From an uncultured Alphaproteobacteria bacterium (GTDB taxonomy: Bacteria > Pseudomonadota > Alphaproteobacteria > Sphingomonadales > Sphingomonadaceae), in the NCBI GenBank assembly GCA_903939555.1, contig CAJAHV010000103.1:1-17253 (forward strand): a stretch of 17,253 bases of DNA. The letters are read 5' to 3'. Positions within the stretch are counted from its first letter, which is position 1, and every line of letters starts with the position of its first letter. Below are positions 14,051 through 17,253 of the stretch, piece by piece. The translations under genes and the position numbers were made by a program. The notes under the pieces were generated by a model. It was not told where the DNA came from and made no database searches. It was given only the letters and a program-made list of their open reading frames with translations.

Positions 14051-15565
14051 TTAGCTGCCGGTGTTGGCTGGTGCCGTCAGGCACGAGGTGGCGCCGGTGC
14101 CGACGCCGCAGGTCCAGCCGGTGTACCAGGTGTCGGTGGCGTTGCGGAACGCACCGACATAGCTGGCGGCATCGAAGAAGCTGTTGATCGTGCTGGGGTT
14201 GAAGCCGACCGCGGCGGTTTCGTTGGCGCCGGGCAGGAAGATGCTGGTCAGCGTCAGGGTGACCGGCGGCAGCAAATTGTTGTTGCCAGTGATCAGCGGC
14301 GTGATCAACGACAGCGGCACGTCGGTTTCGTCACGAGCGGCTGTTGGGCAGCCGAAGATGACCGAACGGAACACCGGGGCACCGGCTTCATCGACAGCGG
14401 CGTCGGCGGCCGCAGCCGTCTGCGCGCCATCGATGTCGAGGCACGAATTGGTCGTGTTTGAAATCACGCCGTTGAACAAGCTGTAATCGGTGCCGCCGCG
14501 CAGCAGGACAGGGTCAGCGGGGCGGTTGCTGATGAAGGTGAAGTTCGACAGGCGAATGTTCGAACGCGGCGTGCGGGTTTCGAAGCCTGCGGTCTCGGCT
14601 TCGATGATACGGTCACCGCCGGTGCTGCGCTGCACGGCGAGGACGTACTGGATGAAGCCCTTGTAACCGAGATCGGTGTCGAGATTGTCATCGTCGTTGC
14701 CAGTCAGCACGAGGAACTTGGCATTGACGCGGCCGCCGAACCATTCGATCCCGTCATCCGAGCTGTTGTGGACCTGGATGTTGCTGAAGGTGGTGCCCGA
14801 ACCGACGCCACCAAGGGTGATGCCGTTGAGTTCGTTACCCGGTGACACTTCGAATCCGGGGTAGCGAACCTGGACGAAGCGGATGCGACCGCTGTTGTCC
14901 GCAGGCGAAGCGCCGCCGTAGAACGCGCCGGTCAGCCCTTCGACTGCCGACTGGCAACCGACGGTGCCCGCTGTGACGCCAGCGCCGATGCAAGTGTGGA
15001 TCGGCGCACGGCCGAGGATGACGATGCCGCCCCACTGGCCGATGCTGTTTTCGTTGACGGTGCCTTCGATGTTCGAGCGGCTGGTGAAGATGATCGGGCT
15101 GGTCGCGTTGCCTTCGGCGAACAACTGCGAACCGCGGTTGACGACGAGCGCATCGGCGCCGGCCGAACCGAAGATCACCGTGCCGGGATCGATGGTCAGG
15201 ATGCCGGCGGTCGCACCGGCGGTGGGGGCGGCCGGATCGGCGCCCAGATCGGTGCCGATGTTGACGCGGCCCGAAAGCGAATAGATGACACCGCGCAGGT
15301 TGCGCAGGGTAAGATTGCCCGTAACGGTGCCCGACAATTGGCAGTTGCGCAGGCCATTGATGATGCCAACGTTCGCGGTGCCGGTCGGGCAGCTGTCGGC
15401 AGGGCCGGTGGGCGTCGGGGTCGGCGTCGGGGTGGGGGTCGGTGCCGGGGTCGGCGCCGGGGTCACCAGCGTGCCTTCGCCGGGCGAAGCGATGTTGGTG
15501 GCGCCGTCGCAGGCCGCAAGGGCCAGTGCAGAACCGATGAGAAGCAGTGCCCGATAATTCGCCAT
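14051..15565 (-). CDS. Surface lipoprotein with Pro-Thr linker and probable parallel beta-helix body
   Basis: A 504-residue lipoprotein; specific family name not recognised. The ATG at 15565-15563 has GGAGA upstream. The signal peptide ends in the lipobox LAAC with lipidated C19 and Asp at +2. A linker of alternating Pro and Thr/Ala (35-53) follows. The body (about 60-490) shows short repeated beta strands such as GILTIDPGTVIFGSAGADALVVNRGSQLFAEG and an IVILG strand, the pattern of a right-handed parallel beta-helix. Two acidic loops stand out: NSSDDGIEWFGG (267-278) and GNDDDNLDTDLGYKG (289-303), possible calcium or metal sites. Several Cys pairs in the body suggest disulfides. It is transcribed with the TonB-dependent receptor, behind gspC. 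Asp+2 retains lipoproteins in the inner membrane by the E. coli Lol rule but is also found in T2SS-exported PulA; export to the surface by the T2SS is my inference. Confidence 0.75.
   Translation of the reverse strand: MANYRALLLIGSALALAACDGATNIASPGEGTLVTPAPTPAPTPTPTPTPTPTGPADSCPTGTANVGIINGLRNCQLSGTVTGNLTLRNLRGVIYSLSGRVNIGTDLGADPAAPTAGATAGILTIDPGTVIFGSAGADALVVNRGSQLFAEGNATSPIIFTSRSNIEGTVNENSIGQWGGIVILGRAPIHTCIGAGVTAGTVGCQSAVEGLTGAFYGGASPADNSGRIRFVQVRYPGFEVSPGNELNGITLGGVGSGTTFSNIQVHNSSDDGIEWFGGRVNAKFLVLTGNDDDNLDTDLGYKGFIQYVLAVQRSTGGDRIIEAETAGFETRTPRSNIRLSNFTFISNRPADPVLLRGGTDYSLFNGVISNTTNSCLDIDGAQTAAAADAAVDEAGAPVFRSVIFGCPTAARDETDVPLSLITPLITGNNNLLPPVTLTLTSIFLPGANETAAVGFNPSTINSFFDAASYVGAFRNATDTWYTGWTCGVGTGATSCLTAPANTGS
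15407..15463 (-). repeat. Short tandem repeat encoding the Pro-Thr/Ala linker of the lipoprotein
   Basis: A low-complexity G/T/C-rich run (ggggtcggcgtcgggg type units) encodes T-P-A-P-T-P-A-P followed by seven more Thr/Pro steps, residues 35-53. It is the only tandem low-complexity coding repeat noted in the window. Such a run may vary in copy number between strains and change the linker length. Confidence 0.8.
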
Positions 15566-15659
15566 GGGAAATCTCCGCCTGTTGGTCGCGCCGGGCGGAC
15601 TGAACGCCGAATCATTCTGCGTCAGTCCGTCCCCGATGCGGTTGCACTAGGTAGAGCGC

Positions 15660-15720
15660 ATGATATTTTAGCGACGGTTTGGTGACAAAAATGTTTCAAT
15701 CAGTGACAGTTTTGTTTCAA
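15660..15720 (-). promoter_or_regulatory. Candidate PhoB-box array and promoter for the lipoprotein/receptor operon
   Basis: Read on the minus strand, heptamers start at 15720 (TTGAAAC), 15709 (CTGTCAC), 15699 (TTGAAAC), 15688 (TTGTCAC) and 15677 (CCGTCGC), that is 11, 10, 11 and 11 bp apart, one helical turn each. The PhoB half-site is CTGTCAT repeated every 11 bp; CTGTCAC matches 6 of 7 and TTGTCAC 5 of 7. A -10-like TAAAAT (15670-15665) lies 11 nt after TTGTCAC, close to the arrangement in the E. coli phoA promoter, and TATCAT (15665-15660) is an alternative. The array begins at the gspC stop codon and leaves a leader of about 90 nt before the lipoprotein ATG. Confidence 0.6.
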
Positions 15721-16463
15721 CGCGCGATCGATATCTGCGCCGTTTCGCGTTTTCCGCTGCGTTCATAAAGGATTTCAACCGCTTTGGCGCCGTTGATCTC
15801 TGCCGGCAGTTCCATGACTTTTTCTTCGCTGTCGATGGCCGAACCGTTGATCATGATGATGATATCGCCTGTCTGAAGCCCCGCCTTGCGGAACAGGGGC
15901 AGGCGGCTGGCATCGACGAGCGTGAAACCGCGGGTGATCCCGCCTATCGGGCGCGGGTCGAGCCCGGTGCGATAGTCGCTGATGCTGGCAGCCAGGCTGG
16001 CCAGCGTGGCGCCGCCAGCGGTCTCGGGTATGGCGGTCGCCGGAATGGCCGCATCCGGGCGGCGCTGATCGCCGAAATCGAGTCGTGCATCGCCGCTGGC
16101 GCCGGTCAGTGTCAGGCCGGACGCGTCGATCATGCTGATGGCAAGCCCGGGGGCGAGTTGGCTGCCGACGCGGACCAGTCGCTGGCGGCCATCGCCGCTT
16201 TCGACGATCGCGCTTGCTGTGGTCCCGGGCCGCGCTATCAGGCCGCGCAGGTGGTAGTCTGTTGCCGCTACCGGCAAGGTCTGTCGGGGTGCTGGGGCGG
16301 TAACGAAAGGCGCGGGTGGCGCGACCGGCGCCGGATCGGCCGATACGATGTCAGGCGCTTTTGCTTCGGGGCCGCGCCACAGGGTGACGAGCAGTGCCGA
16401 CAGCCCGAGCCCGGCGAGCAGTGCAATGCCCCATTCGCGGGGGGTTATGGTGCGCGCCGCCAT
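15717..16463 (-). CDS. gspC: Type II secretion system protein GspC
   Basis: A 248-residue inner-membrane protein that links the GspD outer-membrane secretin with the inner-membrane platform. It has a short cytoplasmic N-terminus, one membrane helix (about 12-29), a Pro/Ala-rich periplasmic linker (about 43-60), an HR domain (about 66-130, YHLRGLIARPG...LDF) and a C-terminal PDZ domain (about 172-245) with GFTLVDASRLPLFRKAGLQTGDIIIMINGSAI. Length and domain order fit the GspC family. The ATG at 16463 is 3 nt after the previous gene's stop, so it is in the same operon. Unlike many gsp operons, where gspC comes first and gspD next, here gspC follows gspN and is followed by a lipoprotein gene. 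The stop codon overlaps the Pho-box-like array. Confidence 0.88.
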   Translation of the reverse strand: MAARTITPREWGIALLAGLGLSALLVTLWRGPEAKAPDIVSADPAPVAPPAPFVTAPAPRQTLPVAATDYHLRGLIARPGTTASAIVESGDGRQRLVRVGSQLAPGLAISMIDASGLTLTGASGDARLDFGDQRRPDAAIPATAIPETAGGATLASLAASISDYRTGLDPRPIGGITRGFTLVDASRLPLFRKAGLQTGDIIIMINGSAIDSEEKVMELPAEINGAKAVEILYERSGKRETAQISIAR

Positions 16464-16466
16464 GGC

Positions 16467-16883
16467 TCAACTGCAACCGATGATGCCCGCCACCGGCGCG
16501 ACGACGCTGCTGCCATCACCGGTGGTGACGGTGATGGCGCCGTCGCGGACTATACCGCCGCCACCTTCCGCAGGCAGGACGGCAAGGTCGATAGTGATCT
16601 GCGCCGTCCCTTCGCCATAGCTTGCATGCGGGGCAAAGCCCAGAATGGCGGCACCGGTGCTGCCCGAAAGGCCGAGAAGGACCGGCTGGCCATCGCGCAT
16701 CACCATGATCCGGGCGGGTGCGGCCGTCACCATCACCACCCGCTGCCGGCTGGCGCGGTCCCACAGAAACAGCGCGCAACTGCCTTTGGCAAGGCTTTGC
16801 TGCGGCAGTTCACCCAGCCCGAGCGGCGATGCCGGCGCGGTGGTGGTGGCCAGCAGCAGCGCGAGTAGCGGCAGATAGCTCAT
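16467..16883 (-). CDS. Unknown exported protein between gspN and gspC
   Basis: A 138-residue protein; family not recognised. It has a signal peptide (residues 1 to about 18, LLALLLATTTAPAS) and then a mature part without membrane helices. There are motifs such as LPQQSLAKGSCALFLWDRASRQRVVMV and a Gly-rich stretch (GGGGIVRDG). C36 and the near-terminal C137 could form a disulfide. The start overlaps the gspN stop by 4 nt (ATGA) and the stop is 3 nt before gspC, so it is translationally coupled on both sides and very likely functions in or with the T2SS, in the periplasm. It does not look like a pseudopilin (no prepilin leader) or GspM/L. Confidence 0.75.
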   Translation of the reverse strand: MSYLPLLALLLATTTAPASPLGLGELPQQSLAKGSCALFLWDRASRQRVVMVTAAPARIMVMRDGQPVLLGLSGSTGAAILGFAPHASYGEGTAQITIDLAVLPAEGGGGIVRDGAITVTTGDGSSVVAPVAGIIGCS

Positions 16884-17253
16884 AAATGGCCTTCCAGGAC
16901 GCGCGACAGGCCTTGCGGCGTGGGCGCAAAACCGGCGGCAAGCAAGTCAGGTCGCGCCGTTTCTCCGACACTGGCGAGGGTGATCAGCGCCTGCCAGCCG
17001 CCATTGCCGTCGATGCGCAGCTGCACTTGCCCGGTGGCGGAGGCCAGCGGCAACAGCAAGGCTCCGGCATCACAGCGGACCAGCCCTTGCAGCGTGCCAC
17101 CCAGCGCGGTCGCCATCGGCCCGGTGGCAATCATCGCGACACTGCCGCTGGCGGCGGTACAGGTGCGCCCCGCAAAGCGGATCGACAGGTTCTGCAAGTC
17201 GACGCGGCCGATCGGCAGTGGCGTGTGCCCGCTGGCATCGACCGTTCCCGACA
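16880..17253 (-). CDS. gspN: Type II secretion system protein GspN, C-terminal part (5' end outside window)
   Basis: The frame is open to the right edge, leaving 123 residues of the C-terminus. The sequence SGHTPLPIGRVDLQNLSIRFAGRTCTAASGSV, then GTLQGLVRCDAGALLLPLASATGQVQLRIDGNG..., has the beta-strand pattern and paired cysteines (one in RTC, one in VRCD) of the GspN periplasmic domain. GspN is an accessory inner-membrane T2SS protein. An internal TTG at 17197 is not a start because homology and the open frame continue upstream. It overlaps the next gene by ATGA. The rest of the gsp operon (D to M) is presumably beyond the right edge. Confidence 0.75.
   Translation of the reverse strand, partial: SGTVDASGHTPLPIGRVDLQNLSIRFAGRTCTAASGSVAMIATGPMATALGGTLQGLVRCDAGALLLPLASATGQVQLRIDGNGGWQALITLASVGETARPDLLAAGFAPTPQGLSRVLEGHL

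Noticed and set aside
15407..15466. Tandem repeat considered as a CRISPR or noncoding satellite
   Set aside because: Units are too short and in frame, encoding a Pro-Thr linker after a lipobox.

Overview
The window looks like chromosome from a GC-rich alphaproteobacterium, most likely a sphingomonad (Sphingomonadales). This is judged from protein style: a large TonB-dependent receptor, a sphingomonad-like type II secretion (T2SS) gene set, Ala/Gly-rich proteins and strong G/C third-position bias. No rRNA or other phylogenetic marker is present, so the order-level placement is an inference.

Layout. Positions 1-937 are visibly AT-rich (only 9 G/C in the 60 bases at 241-300). They carry the C-terminal end of a FixJ/LuxR-type response regulator, a small one-helix membrane protein with a 14-bp inverted repeat in its 5' part, and a free-standing winged-helix regulator. 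This looks like the end of a transferred island. Positions 938-1270 hold no gene I can support. From 1271 the DNA is GC-rich: a VOC-fold protein and a HAD-family hydrolase converge with no gap between them. A candidate promoter/operator then precedes marR-emrA-emrB (multidrug efflux), a D-cysteine desulfhydrase and an Asp/Glu-racemase-family protein joined by a GTGA overlap, and an exported TlpA-like thioredoxin with a duplicated N-terminal beta domain. Next come a zinc alcohol dehydrogenase, the T2SS prepilin peptidase (gspO) and a prolyl-4-hydroxylase-like dioxygenase, overlapping end to start.

The right third runs on the minus strand. In transcription order it holds gspN (cut by the window edge), an unknown exported 138-residue protein, gspC, then a lipoprotein with a Pro-Thr linker and a probable beta-helix body, then a TonB-dependent receptor closed by a clear intrinsic terminator. 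Between gspC and the lipoprotein gene is a series of heptamers at 11/10/11/11-bp spacing resembling PhoB half-sites, placed correctly ahead of a -10-like sequence.

Main interpretation. The lipoprotein plus receptor pair sits inside a T2SS locus, and the lipoprotein has Asp at +2 after the lipidated Cys, as in the classic T2SS-exported lipoprotein PulA. I propose a phosphate-starvation-induced module: the T2SS puts a beta-helix lipoprotein on the cell surface, where it works with its own TonB-dependent receptor to capture a substrate. The gene families are well supported. The regulation, export route and substrate are inference.
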